Source of the DNA: JANNXY01 sp039795755
Lineage (GTDB): Bacteria > Patescibacteriota > Minisyncoccia > Phycocordibacterales > CAIZIN01
Assembly (NCBI GenBank): GCA_039795755.1
Contig: JBDKLF010000025.1
Span: forward strand, 1-10,994
Direction: 5' to 3'
DNA: 10,994 nt
In this document: piece by piece, positions 10,993 to 10,994 of the stretch
Numbering within the stretch: the stretch's first letter is position 1
Layout of the letters: the number at the start of each line of letters is the position of its first letter
Notes under the pieces: model-generated
What the model saw: the letters and a program-made list of their open reading frames with translations, nothing else
Database searches by the model: none
Told to the model about the DNA's origin: nothing
Position numbers and translations under genes: made by a program

Positions 10993-10994
10993 CA

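Noticed and set aside
1..10994. Alternative code with TGA as glycine (Gracilibacteria/SR1)
   Set aside because: TGA ends pgeF and the 8818 gene at natural lengths, and the other genes are intact under the standard bacterial code.
1..10994. Mobile element, prophage, CRISPR array or defence island
   Set aside because: No transposase, integrase, Cas or toxin-antitoxin protein, no terminal inverted repeats around a gene, and no regularly spaced repeats were seen. The genes are mostly housekeeping.

Overview
This window reads as a compact, AT-leaning bacterial chromosome segment, most likely from a Candidate Phyla Radiation (Patescibacteria), Parcubacteria-like organism. The reasons are the small streamlined genes, a DNA polymerase I gene joined to a short divergent HolA-like gene, a short MurE-like ligase without the usual N-terminal substrate domain, a C-terminal-tail membrane protein of a type I associate with this group, near-absence of Shine-Dalgarno sites, and tRNAs without encoded CCA. 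This taxonomic call is inference from gene content, not a database match. TGA is used as a stop (two genes), so the code-25 lineages (Gracilibacteria, SR1) are unlikely.

Layout. Positions 1-1736 hold the polymerase domain of PolA (5' end outside the window) followed after 1 base by a HolA-like clamp-loader subunit. Then come tRNA-Lys(UUU), a GC-rich stretch of three hairpins, and an ABC-F ATPase. From there to about 10 kb, single genes alternate strand without exception: ABC-F (+), PgeF-like purine nucleoside phosphorylase (-), DoxX (+), DoxX-like (-), short SpoU-family RNA methyltransferase (+), unknown (-), small putative lipoprotein (+), MutM (-), unknown (+), MurE-like ligase (-), small membrane protein (+), RuvA (-), ribosomal protein S20 (+), small membrane protein (-). 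The window closes with tRNA-Arg(GCG) (-), a two-helix membrane protein (-) and tRNA-Ser(UGA) (+). No gap over 300 bases lacks a gene.

How the genes work together. There is no single pathway. DNA replication and repair are well represented (PolA, HolA-like, MutM, RuvA), along with translation (S20, three tRNAs, ABC-F, RNA methyltransferase), cell wall synthesis (MurE-like) and envelope proteins (two DoxX types, three small membrane proteins). I found no phage, transposon, CRISPR or defence cassette.

The most interesting signals are organisational. Tail-to-tail stops abut with 0-20 bases between them. Head-to-head gaps of 34-81 bases carry back-to-back promoters. Five genes have a -10-like hexamer exactly 6 bases before ATG, which predicts leaderless mRNAs. 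Other signals are a tRNA-Arg with anticodon GCG in a genome that strongly favours CGA codons, and the structured GC-rich element between tRNA-Lys and the ABC-F gene.
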